From Symsagittifera roscoffensis (taxonomy: Eukaryota > Xenacoelomorpha > Acoela > Convolutidae), in NCBI RefSeq assembly GCF_963678635.1, contig NC_087063.1, positions 41,492,759 through 41,556,758 on the forward strand: a stretch of 64,000 nucleotides of DNA, written 5' to 3'. The notes under the pieces were generated by a model. The model saw only the letters and a list, made by a program, of their open reading frames with translations, had not been told where the DNA came from and made no database searches. The translations under genes and the position numbers were made by a program. Shown piece by piece: positions 22,681 to 34,378 of the stretch; positions within the stretch are counted from its first letter, which is position 1; each line of letters starts with the position of its first letter.

Positions 22681-23255
22681 TCATTGATTGGTTATAAATA
22701 GGGATCATTGTTTATACATAGGGATCATTGCTTATACATAGGGATCATTGGTTATACTAAAGGATCATTACTTATACATAGGGAGCATTGGTTATAGAAT
22801 GGGATCATTAGTTATACATAGGGATCATTGGTTATATATAGGGATCATTGGTTATACTAAAGGATCATTACTTATACATAGGGAGCATTAGTTACACATA
22901 GGGATCATTGGTTTTACATAGGGATTATTGGTTGTACATAGGGATCATTGGTTGTACATAGGGATCATTGGTTATACAAGTGATCAATAATTTTACATAG
23001 GGATTATTGGTTATACATAGGGATCATTGGTTATACGTAGGGATCATTTGTTTTACATAGGGATCATTGGTTATACATAGGGATCATTACTTATACATAG
23101 GGATCATTGGTTATACATCGGGAAGAATATTTATACATAGTGATTATAATTTATTCATAGGGATCATTGGTTATACATAGGGAAGAGTTTTTATACATAA
23201 GGAGCGTTATACAGAGGGATCATCAGTTATACAAAGAGATAATTAGGGATCATCT
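22681..23255. repeat. 20-bp minisatellite (gggatcattggttatacata)
   Basis: About 27 tandem units of 20 bp with point variants and a few shortened units. The variants include 'actaaaggatcattactta' pairs that recur as blocks, suggesting local higher-order duplication. Two further units sit at about 23,345-23,400. Confidence 0.92.
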
Positions 23256-23428
23256 ATTCATATTTAACAATGGAAAAAAATGTATTTTGAAAAAAAATTT
23301 TGGTACTTAAAATTTTAAATTAAAAATATCTTTAGAAAAATTTCTACATAGGGATCATTAGGTATAAAAATTTTACATAGGGATCATTAGGTGTAATCTA
23401 TACCCAAAGATCAATGATCACTGTAGGG

Positions 23429-23459
23429 TAAGAATAACCCCCCCCCCCCCCTCCCCCCG
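23429..23459. repeat. Poly-C tract
   Basis: A run of about 15 C, a T, then six C just before the start of the inverted TRIM-pseudogene array. Such tracts are length-unstable, and this one marks the array boundary. Confidence 0.85.
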
Positions 23460-23492
23460 CGGATCCCAGTGTCGTATATCTACAATTACCCG

Positions 23493-24040
23493 CAGGTCTA
23501 GATGCAAGATTGTTGCGTATGTCTCAGTATTCGGCCTTGTTTTCTCATCTTTCCTTGTAGACCAAACAACCAGCTTAGAGATAAAACATCTTGGGCAACA
23601 TCAGACTCGTACACAACGTTTTCATTTCGTTCAGTTGCCTTTCAATTCTTGCTTTCTCCATTTCGAATTGGTCAATTTGCAGTTCCAACTAAGTCACCCT
23701 TCTTGCGAATTATTTCATCTTCTGACCACATGAGGTCCTTGCTCTGATCTGCTTGGTTTTTGAAAAGGATATGAAACTGCCCAAATTGGGCACTCGCAGT
23801 TCTTACACCACAACTGGGTGCTCGCAGTTCTTACACTAAAACTAGGCACTCGCAGTTCTTACACCAAAATCAGCACAAATTGGGCACTCGCAGTTCTTAA
23901 ACCACGCAGTTCTTATATCAAAGTCTTTGACAACTTTTTGATAATCAATTTTGCAAACTGCGCACCTGTACAAGATAAATGGACATACTTTATGTGTACC
24001 ACAAAAACATTGATCGCAAGACAAATTTAAGAATTGGAAA
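23493..24040 (-). pseudogene. TRIM-like pseudogene a (RING to coiled-coil remnant)
   Basis: Read on the minus strand. A RING remnant (CDQCFCGTHKVC..., then CAVCKIDYQ) at 24,024-23,940 corresponds to residues 25-56 of the intact 11.7-kb protein. It is followed by a 'WFKNCECPIC' piece corresponding to the second half of the B-box, the 28-bp minisatellite, and a coiled-coil remnant. The unit is cut off at 23,493, inside the region before the linker ORF. The first RING cysteine pair is missing. Stops and frame changes preclude a TRIM product. Confidence 0.78.
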
Positions 24041-25968
24041 CTTAATACTTGTTTTCTCGAAATGGGTTGGATTTATTCAAAATATGATCTCAACAAAATT
24101 GCTTAAATTTTTACCAGAATTAATTTGGAGTAATTTATTTTGCGGAATTACCTTCCATAGTTCTAATCAGAAACATTTAATTTTTGGCTGTTTTTACTTG
24201 ATCAAAAACAACGCAAAAATTGCAGAGCCAATTGCTGAGAAAAATATCAAATTGCGCCTTTTATGTAGCCCAAAAAAATTAAAAATATTCTTAGATTGGT
24301 TACAATTAATTTTATTTCATTTGACTGCCTCAAACGTCATTTTCACTGTAAAAGGTACCATTTTTTTAATTCAAAAAAATTGTTAACAGTTTGCGACATT
24401 TTTTGAGATAAGGTTCTTGTTAAATTTTGTTGGGTTACATATGAGGCCTATTTTGAAACAGTTTATGCAGCAATTGGCCCAGCGTTAACTTGTATGAAAC
24501 GCATATCTCAAAAAAACAATGAAACGCGTATGAAAAAAAAACAAAAAAAATCGCCAAGACCAATATACGAGTCTTCGCTACGTTCAGTGACTCTCAAACA
24601 TTTTTTTACTGTCGAAAAAGTCAAAAGAAAAGATTAGTTCATTTCGTTGGCTCATATTTGGCTGATGAGATTCAAACAAAAAAAAGTATTCGAAACACCA
24701 TAGGAAAAAAATCCGACAAGGAACTTCAACTTCCAGTAATTAGGAAAATATGGCTAGTTTTCAAGTTGTTTACGGTTTCAATAAAACGTTGGTTATACTG
24801 TAGTTACACAAAAACGCTGATTATTGATTATCCCGCATATGTATAGAATTTAACCTCAAAATTTTAAACAAAATTTTGGGCGAAAATTTACGCAGCAAAA
24901 CAAATTTCAACTTAGGTTCAGAACAAAGTTCAGTCAGTTCTAACTTTAATTGCTTGATAAATATTGGACCATATCTAATAGATAACAGACAAATGGTAAG
25001 CACACCATAGATATTTGTTTTTTTTGTAATGAATACTCAGCATTTGGTTTAGCCGTCAAACACAAGGTCTCGCTTGTCATTCTAATTCGTATTTTTTTTA
25101 AATGACTTACCTTAAACTCTACCTCCGTATAAATGTATTAATTTTGAATTTCAATAGTGTAAAAAATACATTTTCCCAAACACAAGTTGATTGACTTGGA
25201 TTTTATGATAAGTGTTTACTTAATACGCAAAAGAAGTTGAAACATAAAACATGCAAGTTGGGGGATTCTACGATAAGTCAAGAGGCTGGGAAACGGTTGG
25301 AGAGGGGGATAGTGCGATTGGTCGAGGTTTTTATAAACTGTATCCTTGCATTTTCTACGTCATTAGTACCGCGGTAATTGCTTTTTCAGCTTACTATGCT
25401 TAGCACCCACAGGCGTGAGAGAAAGAGTGCAGACCATTGCAGCGGTATCTGGCTCGACTGATCCTGATTGCAGGCATACTGGGCTTTATTGTATGAGACA
25501 GCCCAACTGACCACAGAAATTGTCAGTTAAATCAGATACGGAATCATATTGTGTGCTACCAATACAACTTGCTCTAGCTGCATTTAGCTGATGAGCATAT
25601 GGTACTTGATACAGTGGACGGTCAATTTCCGCATCTGTATATTGATTAGATTGGTCAATAAGAGCGGTCTTTTCCAGCTGCGCAGAAACACACCGACATT
25701 CCACAGGGCTAGATGTAAGATTGTTGCGTATGTCTTAATATTCGGCCTTGTTTTCCTTGTAGACCAAAAAACCAGCTTAGAGATAAAACATCGTGGGCAA
25801 CATTAGACTCGTAAGCAACATTTTCAATTCGTTCAGTTGCCTTTCAATTTTTGCTTTCTCCATTTCCAATTGGCCAATTTGCAGTTCCAACTAAGTCACC
25901 CTTCGTGCAAAGTATTTCATCTTCTGACTACATGAGGTCCTTGCTCTAAACGGTATGTTTTTTTGAAA
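23493..25968. repeat. Left arm of a ~2.47-kb near-perfect inverted repeat
   Basis: Position x in this arm matches position 57,650-x (57,651-x in the inner part) on the opposite strand of 31,683-34,157. In all the stretches I compared only single differences were found (for example one base in the linker ORF near 25,640 and one 1-bp indel). The outer boundary at 23,493 is sharp. Inwards, the match drops to roughly 95 % within the 28-bp minisatellite near 25,970 and continues more weakly to ~26,260. The arm contains one partial and one fuller TRIM pseudogene unit on the minus strand. Confidence 0.9.
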
Positions 25969-26260
25969 TGGATATGAAACTGCTCAAATTGGGCACTCGC
26001 AGTTTTTACACCACAACTGGGCGCTCGCAGTTCTTACACCAAAACTGGGCACTCGAAGTTCTTACACCAAAATCAGCACAAATTGGGCACTCGCAGTTCT
26101 TAAACCACGCAGTTCTTATATCAAAGTCTTTGACAACATTTTGATAATCAATTATACAAACTGCGCACCTGGTCAAGATTAATGAACATACTTTATGTGT
26201 ACCACAATAACATTGATCGCTAGACAAATTTAAGAATTTATTTTGCGGAATTCCCTTCAA
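25486..26260 (-). pseudogene. TRIM-like pseudogene b with linker ORF
   Basis: On the minus strand, from 26,260: a RING remnant (DQCYCGTHKVC, CAVCIIDYQ), B-box-derived CKNCEC repeats at 26,110-25,981, a coiled-coil remnant (Leu/Glu/Lys-rich, starting near 25,890, one in-frame stop before it), then a 72-codon linker ORF at 25,704-25,486 containing TALIDQSNQYTDAEIDRP. The linker ORF stop codon lies inside an AATAAA hexamer. The intact gene has no equivalent of this linker, but the 16.5-kb paralogue does (TTLIDQSNQ). Confidence 0.78.
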
Positions 26261-27240
26261 TAATTCTATTTAGAAACATTTAACTTTTGGCTGTTTTAGT
26301 TGATCAAAAATTACGCAAAAACTGCAGGTCCAATTGCTGAGAAAAGTATCAAATTGCCCCTTTTATGTAGCCCAATAAATTTAACAATGTTCTAAAAAAC
26401 AATATATGCAGCAATTGGCCCAGCGGTTTTTGCGAGTTTTCAGTAAGTAAAAGCAGCTAAAAACTAGTCGTTTTTAGTAAAAAAAATTTGCAGCAAAAAA
26501 TTACACCAGCTCAGTTCGGGTGAAAATATAAGATTTTTCGTTTAGATCACTTTGCGTCTAAATTCAGCCTAATTTGAGAAAATTTTCAAGCATATTCTCC
26601 GGATAATTTGAGTCAGCACTTACATAACCGAGACTTTTATGAGAAACTAAAAAAACTAAAAACAATCAAAAGAAAAAGCAATTTTGCTTCAATAAAAAAA
26701 TTACTATAAAGAAAATGGAATAAAGGAAACTATAAGGACACGTGCGATTTAAGTTTGGTTATGAAAAAAGTTCAAGCTGGAGTGATATGCGTGAAACGCG
26801 CAACTATTAGGTTCAGGATTATGTTGAAACATTCAAAAAACACACATTTTCAACTTGGAAGCCTGTTGCTGTTCGTAAAGTATGGATTGTTTCGATCTCA
26901 TTGATTGAAGAAAACATTCCAAATTGAAAAATTATTGTTCTTTTTTTAATTTTTTTTTCAAACCAAAGTTCCCAATTGTCGATTTTTTTCCTGCAACTCC
27001 TTTTGAAAAGTTGGATGGAACAGTATTCGAATTAGCAATAATTATTAGCAATGATTAAGATATATTTGATGAAGAAATAAATTTGATGCCGTCATATTCA
27101 AGGTCATCAAAATCAAGATCGCCAAATAAAGTCGTGAAATTCAAGGTTGGTTTTCTCGAAAAGAACTTGTAACAACAATAGCGAGAAATGATCCTGGTTA
27201 TCATGCACATACTCACGCAGACACACACAAATTTTATATA

Positions 27241-27297
27241 CATACATTCATTATTTATATATATAATTTAAATATATAAATAATGAATGTATCTATA
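27241..27297. other. AT-rich perfect hairpin
   Basis: 'atacattcattatttatata' is followed after a short A/T loop by its exact reverse complement, giving a stem of about 21 bp. It is close to the centre of the inverted array. Confidence 0.8.
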
Positions 27298-27737
27298 TAA
27301 TATTTGTCATTCACGCTTGTCATTCTAATCACGCTTGTCATTCTAACATCCAAATCAGTGACCGACTTTAAACTGTGCCTCTGTATGTATGTATTAATTT
27401 TGAAATTCAATAATGTTAAAAAAACATTTTCCCAAACAAGTTGATTGATTTGGATGTTATGATAAGTGTTCATTTAATACGCAACTGAAGTTTAAACATA
27501 AAACATGCAAACTGGGGGATTCTACGATCAATCAAAAGGCTGGGAAACAGTTGGGGAGGGGGATAGTGCGATTGGTTGAGGTTTTTTTAAATTATATCAT
27601 TGCATTTTCTGCGTCATTAATACCACGATAATTGCTTTTTCAGGTTACTATGCTAGCCCCCACAGGCGTGAGAAAACCAGTGCAGACATTGCAGCGGTAT
27701 CTGGCTCGATTGGTCCTGATTGCAGGCATACTGGGCT

Positions 27738-27990
27738 TTATTGTATGAGACAGCCCAACTGACCTAAGAAACTGTCAGTTAAATCAGATACGAAATCATA
27801 TTGTGTGCTACCAATACAACTTGCTCTAGCTGCATTTAGCTGATGAGCATATGGTACTTGATACAGCGCATCTTTATTTCGACTAGATTGGTCAATAAGA
27901 GCGGTCTTTTCCAGCTGCGCAGAAACCAGCTGCGACATTCCACAGGTCTAGATGTAAGATTGTTGCGTATGTCTTAATATTCGGCCTTGT
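27738..27990 (-). pseudogene. TRIM-like pseudogene c (linker only)
   Basis: On the minus strand, only the linker ORF part is present (66 codons, 27,938-27,738). It has a deletion in the segment that reads DAEIDRP in the other copies. Upstream RING and coiled-coil parts are missing; the sequence joins the inner inverted repeat near 27,990. Downstream, 27,340-27,737 follows the unit b flank. Confidence 0.7.
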
Positions 27991-29237
27991 AGAAGTTGAG
28001 TGTCTGCATGATAACCAGGATCATTTCTCGCTATTGTTATTACAAGTTCTTTTCGAGAAAACCAACCTTGATTTTCACGACTTTATTTGGCGATCTTGAT
28101 TTTGAGGGCCTTGAATATGACGGCATCAAATTTCTTTCTTCATCAAATATATCTTAATCATTGCTAATAATTATTGCTAATTCGAATACTGTTCCATCCA
28201 ACTTTTCAAAAGGAGTTGCAGGAAAAAAATCGACAATTGGGAACTTTGGTTTGAAAAAAAAATTAAAAAAAGAACAATAATTTTTCAATTTGGAATTTTT
28301 TCTTGTGTTCGAAACAATCCATGCTTTACGAACAGCAACAGGCTTCCAACTTGAAAATTTGTTTCTTTTTGAATGTTTCAACGTAATCCTGAACCTAATA
28401 TTTGAGCTTCTCAAGCATATCACTCCTGCTTGAACTTTTTTCATAATCAAACTTAAATCGCACGTGGCCTCATAATTTCATTTATTCCGTTTTCTTTCTA
28501 ATGATTTTTTATTGAAGCAAAATTGCATTTTTCTTTTGATTGTACTTAAATTCTTTTGCTTCTCGGTTATGTGAGCGCTGAGTCAAATTATCAAGAGAAA
28601 ATGCATAAAATTTTTCTCGAATTAGGCTGAATTTAGACGCAAAGCGATCTGAACAAAAAACCTTATACTTTCACCTGAATTGAGCTGGTGTAAGTTTTTA
28701 CTGCAAAATATTATCTAGTTTTTGGCTCCTTTTACTTTCTGATAAGACGCAAAAACGGCTGGGCCAATTGCTGCATAAACTGTTTCAAAATAGGCCTCAT
28801 CTGTAACCCAACAAAATTTAACAAGAACATTATCTCAAAAAATGGCGCAAATTGTTAATATTTTTTTAAAAATAAAATATGGTAATATTTTACAGTGAAA
28901 ATGACGTTTTAGGCAGTCAAATGAAACAAAAATAATTGTAACAAATCTTATTTTTTAAAATTTTCAAAAATAATATTTTTTAAAATTTTGGGCTTCATAA
29001 AAGGCGCATTTTGATGTTTTTCTCAGCAATTGGCCCTGCAATTTTTGCGTAGTTTTTGATCAAGCAATAACAGCCAAAAAATTAAATGATTTTGATAAGA
29101 ATTATGGAAAAAAATTCCGCAAAATAAATTACTCCAAATTAATTCTGGTAAAAGTTTAAGCAATTTTGTTGAGATCAATTTTTGTATAAATCCAACCCAT
29201 TTGGAGAAAACAAGTTTAATGTTTCCAATTCTTAAAT

Positions 29238-29983
29238 TTGTCTGGCGATCAATGTTATTGTGGTACACATAAAGTATTTTCTTTTATCTTGTACAGTTGC
29301 GCAGTTTGTATAATTGATTATCAAAATGTTGCCAAATACTTTGATATAAGAACTGCGTGGTTTAAGAACTGCGAGTGCCCAATTTGTGCTGATTTTGGTG
29401 TAAGAACTGCGAGTGCCCAGTTTTGGTAAAAGAACTGCGAGCGCCTAGTTGTGGTGTAAGAACTGCGAGTGCCCAAGTTGTGCAGTTTCATATCCTTTTC
29501 AAAAATCATACCGTTCAGAGCAAGGACCTCATGTGGTCAGAAGATGAAATAATTTGCACAAAAGGTGACTTAGTTGGAACTGCAAATTGGCCAATTGGAA
29601 ATGGAGAAAGCAAGAATTGAAAGGCAACTGAACGAATCGAAATTGTTGTGTACGAGTCTAATGTTGCCCACGATGTTTTATCTCTAAGCTGTTTTTTTTT
29701 GGTCTACAAGGAAAACAAGGCCGAATGTTAAGACATACGCAACAATTTTACATCTAGACCTGTGGAATGTCGGTGTGTTTCTGCGCAGCTGGAAAAGGCC
29801 GCTCTTATTGACCAATCTAGTCAATATACAGATGCGGAAATTGACCGTCCGCTGTATCAAGTACCATATGCTCATCAGCTAAATGCAGCTAGAGCAAGTT
29901 GTAATGGTAGCACACAACATGATTTCGTATCTGATTTAACTGACAGTTTCTGTGGTCAGTTGGGCAGTCTCATACAATAAAGC
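29238..29983 (+). pseudogene. TRIM-like pseudogene d
   Basis: Plus-strand unit. The RING remnant starts at 29,238 (SGDQCYCGTHKV), with B-box-derived repeats at 29,349-29,487, a coiled-coil remnant near 29,590, and a 72-codon linker ORF at 29,762-29,980 with a few residue changes relative to the other copies (K-A-A-L, C-N-G-S, H-D-F). The first RING cysteine of the pair is G here. It ends at an AATAAA overlapping the stop. Confidence 0.78.
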
Positions 29984-31424
29984 CCAGTATGCCTGGAAAA
30001 AGGATCAGTCGAGCCAGATACCGCTGTAATGGTATGCACTGTTTCTCCCACGCCTAGCATAGTAAGCTGAAAAAGCAATTATCAGGGTATTAATGGCGCA
30101 GAAAACGCAAGGATACATTTATAAAAACCTCGATCAATCGCACTATCCCCCTCCCCAACTGTTTCCCAGCCTCTTGATTTATCGTAGATTCTACCAGTTT
30201 GCATATTTTATGTTTGAACTTCAGTTGCGTTTTAAATAAACACTTATCATAATATCCAAATCAATCAACTTGTGTTTGGGAAAACGTATTTTTGAAACTT
30301 TTGAATTTCAATATTAATACAAACATACAGAGGCAGAGTTTAAGGTGGGCCATTTAAAAAAAATAAGAATTAGAATGACAAGCGTGACCTTGTGGTTGAC
30401 GGCTAAACCAAATGCTGAGGATTCCTTAAAAAAAAAACAAATAACTATGGTGTGCTTATCACTTGTCTGTTATCTATTGCATATGGTCCAAAATTTATCA
30501 AGCAATTAAAGTTAGAACTGACTGAACTTTGTTCTGAAGCTAAGTTGATTTTTGTTTTTGCTGCTTAAATTTTCGCCCAATTTTTTGTTAGTAATTTTGA
30601 GGTTAATTTCTATGCATATGCGGGATGTTCAACAATCAGCGTTTTTATGTAACTTCGGCCTAACCAACGTTTTATTGAAACCGTAAAAAATTTGAAAACT
30701 AGCCGTATTTTCTTAATTACTGGAAATTAGAGTTCCTTGTCGGATTTTTTTTCCTATGGTGTTTCGAATACTTTGAAACTCATCAGCCAAATATGTGCCA
30801 ATGAAATGAACCAATCTTTTTATGGACTTTTTCGACAGTCAAAAATTGTTTCAGAATCACTGAACGTAGCGAAGACTGGTATATTGGTCTTGGCAATTTT
30901 TTTTTGCCAGTAGAAAATCTTAAAATGCTCCAACAATTAGAGATATGCGTTTCATACAAGTTAACGCTGGGCCAATTGCTGCATAAACTGTTTCAAAATA
31001 GGCCTCATATGTAACCCAACAAAATTTAACAAGAACCTTATCTCAAAAAACGGCGCAAATTGTTAACAATTTTTTTGAAATAAAAGATTGGTACCTTTTA
31101 CAGTGAAAATGAAGTTTTAGGCAGTCAATTGAAACAAAATTAATTGTAACAATCCTTAGAATATTTTTAATTTTTTTGGGCTACATAAAAACGCAATTTG
31201 ATACTTTTTTCAGCAATTGGCTCTGCAATTTTTGCGTAGTTTTTGATCAAGTAAAAACAGCCAAAATTTAAATGTTTCTGATTAGAACTATGGAAGAGAA
31301 TTCCGCAAAATAAATTACTCCAAATTAATTCTGGTAAAAATTGAAGCAATTTTGTTGAGATCAATTTTTGAATAAATCCAACCCATTTCGAGAAAACAAG
31401 TATTAAGTTTTCAATTCTTAAATT

Positions 31425-32168
31425 CGTCTTGCGATCAATGCTATTGTGGTACACATAAAGTATGTTCATTTATCTTGTACAGGTGCGCAGTTTGTAAAAG
31501 TGATAATCAAAATGTTGTCAAAGACTTTGATATAAGAACTGCGTGGTTTAAGAACTGCGAGTGCCCAATTTGTTCTGATTTTGATATAAGAACTGTGAGT
31601 GCCCAGTTTTGGTGTTAGAACTGCGAGCGCCTATTTGTGGTGTAAGAACTGCGAGTGCCCAATTTGTGCAGTTTCATATCCTTTTCAAAAAAACATACCG
31701 TTTAGAGCAAGGACCTCATGTAGTCAGAAGATGAAATACTTTGCACGAAGGGTGACTTAGTTGGAACTGCAAATTGGCCAATTGGAAATGGAGAAAGCAA
31801 AAATTGAAAGGCAACTGAACGAATTGAAAATGTTGCTTACGAGTCTAATGTTGCCCACGATGTTTTATCTCTAAGCTGGTTTTTTGGTCTACAAGGAAAA
31901 CAAGGCCGAATATTAAGACATACGCAACAATCTTACATCTAGCCCTGTGGAATGTCGGTGTGTTTCTGCGCAGCTGGAAAAGACCGCTCTTATTGACCAA
32001 TCTAATCATTATACAGATGCGGAAATTGACCGTCCGCTGTATCAAGTACCATATGCTCATCAGCTAAATGCAGCTAGAGCAAGTTGTATTGGTAGCACAC
32101 AATATGATTCCGTATCTGATTTAACTGACAATTTCTGTGGTCAGTTGGGCTGTCTCATACAATAAAGC
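31425..32168 (+). pseudogene. TRIM-like pseudogene e
   Basis: Plus-strand unit. The RING remnant begins near 31,425 (SCDQCYCGTHKVC), B-box-derived repeats occupy 31,537-31,672, and a coiled-coil remnant lies near 31,780. The linker ORF at 31,947-32,165 differs from its inverted partner at 25,704-25,486 by one residue (His for Gln). Several stops separate the parts. Confidence 0.78.
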
Positions 32169-34157
32169 CCAGTATGCCTGCAATCAGGATCAGTCGAGCC
32201 AGATACCGCTGCAATGGTCTGCACTCTTTCTCTCACGCCTGTGGGTGCTAAGCATAGTAAGCTGAAAAAGCAATTACCGCGGTACTAATGACGTAGAAAA
32301 TGCAAGGATACAGTTTATAAAAACCTCGACCAATCGCACTATCCCCCTCTCCAACCGTTTCCCAGCCTCTTGACTTATCGTAGAATCCCCCAACTTGCAT
32401 GTTTTATGTTTCAACTTCTTTTGCGTATTAAGTAAACACTTATCATAAAATCCAAGTCAATCAACTTGTGTTTGGGAAAATGTATTTTTTACACTATTGA
32501 AATTCAAAATTAATACATTTATACGGAGGTAGAGTTTAAGGTAAGTCATTTAAAAAAAATACGAATTAGAATGACAAGCGAGACCTTGTGTTTGACGGCT
32601 AAACCAAATGCTGAGTATTCATTACAAAAAAACAAATATCTATGGTGTGCTTACCATTTGTCTGTTATCTATTAGATATGGTCCAATATTTATCAAGCAA
32701 TTAAAGTTAGAACTGACTGAACTTTGTTCTGAACCTAAGTTGAAATTTGTTTTGCTGCGTAAATTTTCGCCCAAAATTTTGTTTAAAATTTTGAGGTTAA
32801 ATTCTATACATATGCGGGATAATCAATAATCAGCGTTTTTGTGTAACTACAGTATAACCAACGTTTTATTGAAACCGTAAACAACTTGAAAACTAGCCAT
32901 ATTTTCCTAATTACTGGAAGTTGAAGTTCCTTGTCGGATTTTTTTCCTATGGTGTTTCGAATACTTTTTTTTGTTTGAATCTCATCAGCCAAATATGAGC
33001 CAACGAAATGAACTAATCTTTTCTTTTGACTTTTTCGACAGTAAAAAAATGTTTGAGAGTCACTGAACGTAGCGAAGACTCGTATATTGGTCTTGGCGAT
33101 TTTTTTTGTTTTTTTTTCATACGCGTTTCATTGTTTTTTTGAGATATGCGTTTCATACAAGTTAACGCTGGGCCAATTGCTGCATAAACTGTTTCAAAAT
33201 AGGCCTCATATGTAACCCAACAAAATTTAACAAGAACCTTATCTCAAAAAATGTCGCAAACTGTTAACAATTTTTTTGAATTAAAAAAATGGTACCTTTT
33301 ACAGTGAAAATGACGTTTGAGGCAGTCAAATGAAATAAAATTAATTGTAACCAATCTAAGAATATTTTTAATTTTTTTGGGCTACATAAAAGGCGCAATT
33401 TGATATTTTTCTCAGCAATTGGCTCTGCAATTTTTGCGTTGTTTTTGATCAAGTAAAAACAGCCAAAAATTAAATGTTTCTGATTAGAACTATGGAAGGT
33501 AATTCCGCAAAATAAATTACTCCAAATTAATTCTGGTAAAAATTTAAGCAATTTTGTTGAGATCATATTTTGAATAAATCCAACCCATTTCGAGAAAACA
33601 AGTATTAAGTTTCCAATTCTTAAATTTGTCTTGCGATCAATGTTTTTGTGGTACACATAAAGTATGTCCATTTATCTTGTACAGGTGCGCAGTTTGCAAA
33701 ATTGATTATCAAAAAGTTGTCAAAGACTTTGATATAAGAACTGCGTGGTTTAAGAACTGCGAGTGCCCAATTTGTGCTGATTTTGGTGTAAGAACTGCGA
33801 GTGCCTAGTTTTAGTGTAAGAACTGCGAGCACCCAGTTGTGGTGTAAGAACTGCGAGTGCCCAATTTGGGCAGTTTCATATCCTTTTCAAAAACCAAGCA
33901 GATCAGAGCAAGGACCTCATGTGGTCAGAAGATGAAATAATTCGCAAGAAGGGTGACTTAGTTGGAACTGCAAATTGACCAATTCGAAATGGAGAAAGCA
34001 AGAATTGAAAGGCAACTGAACGAAATGAAAACGTTGTGTACGAGTCTGATGTTGCCCAAGATGTTTTATCTCTAAGCTGGTTGTTTGGTCTACAAGGAAA
34101 GATGAGAAAACAAGGCCGAATACTGAGACATACGCAACAATCTTGCATCTAGACCTG
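31683..34157. repeat. Right arm of the ~2.47-kb near-perfect inverted repeat
   Basis: Inverted partner of 23,493-25,968, separated from it by about 5.7 kb. The right arm ends at 34,157 inside a TRIM pseudogene whose sequence simply continues, whereas the left arm's boundary abuts unrelated DNA. The inversion breakpoint is therefore at the left. Confidence 0.9.
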
Positions 34158-34378
34158 TGGAATGTCGGTGTGTTTCTGCGCAGCTGGAAAAGACCGCTCT
34201 TATTGACCAATCTAATCAATATACAGATGCGGAAATTGACCGTCCGCTTTATCAAGTACCATATGCTCATCAGCTAAATGCAGCTAGAGCAAGTTGTATT
34301 GGTAGCACACAATATGATTCCGTATCTGATTTAACTGACAATTTCTGTGGTCAGTTGGGCTGTCTCATACAATAAAGC
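33615..34378 (+). pseudogene. TRIM-like pseudogene f
   Basis: Plus-strand unit. The RING remnant is at 33,626-33,715, B-box-derived repeats at 33,738-33,872, a coiled-coil remnant near 33,990, and a 72-codon linker ORF at 34,157-34,375 identical in protein to that of pseudogene b. The right inverted-repeat arm ends exactly at the linker ORF start, yet the unit continues unbroken, which shows that this is the older arrangement. Confidence 0.78.
33738..33872 (+). repeat. 28-bp minisatellite derived from B-box codons
   Basis: Four to five tandem copies of a 28-bp unit built on 'gtgtaagaactgcgagtgcc'. The intact gene has the related stretch 'tggtgtaagaattgtgaatg', coding WCKNCE of the B-box, once. 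Because 28 is not a multiple of three, each copy shifts frame, so the array cannot extend the B-box. Equivalent arrays lie at 23,779-23,913 and 25,981-26,116 (minus) and 29,349-29,487 and 31,537-31,672 (plus). Confidence 0.85.

Larger units (their letters stand above)
26420..28760. repeat. Inner inverted repeat and central region of the array
   Basis: About 26,440-27,230 and 28,010-28,740 are inverted copies of each other with more divergence than the outer arms (perhaps 85-90 % by eye). The minus-strand ORF at 28,154-28,450 is the partner of a broken frame at about 26,755-27,055 and has no known domain. Between them lie pseudogene c, its flank, and a short perfect hairpin at about 27,241-27,297. 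No independent gene is recognised. Confidence 0.75.

Noticed and set aside
22681..23255. CRISPR-like regular repeats
   Set aside because: The 20-bp units are contiguous with no unique spacers, and the window is eukaryotic. It is a minisatellite.
23979..24386. 135-codon ORF, duplicated at 33,264-33,671
   Set aside because: Antisense of the RING remnant plus AT-rich flank; the two copies are identical only because they lie in the inverted repeat. No recognised domain.
25591..25806. Plus-strand ORF (with equivalents at 29,684, 31,845 and 33,917 on the minus strand)
   Set aside because: Antisense to the conserved linker ORF of the pseudogene units; no domain. The RING, coiled-coil and linker similarity is on the opposite strand.
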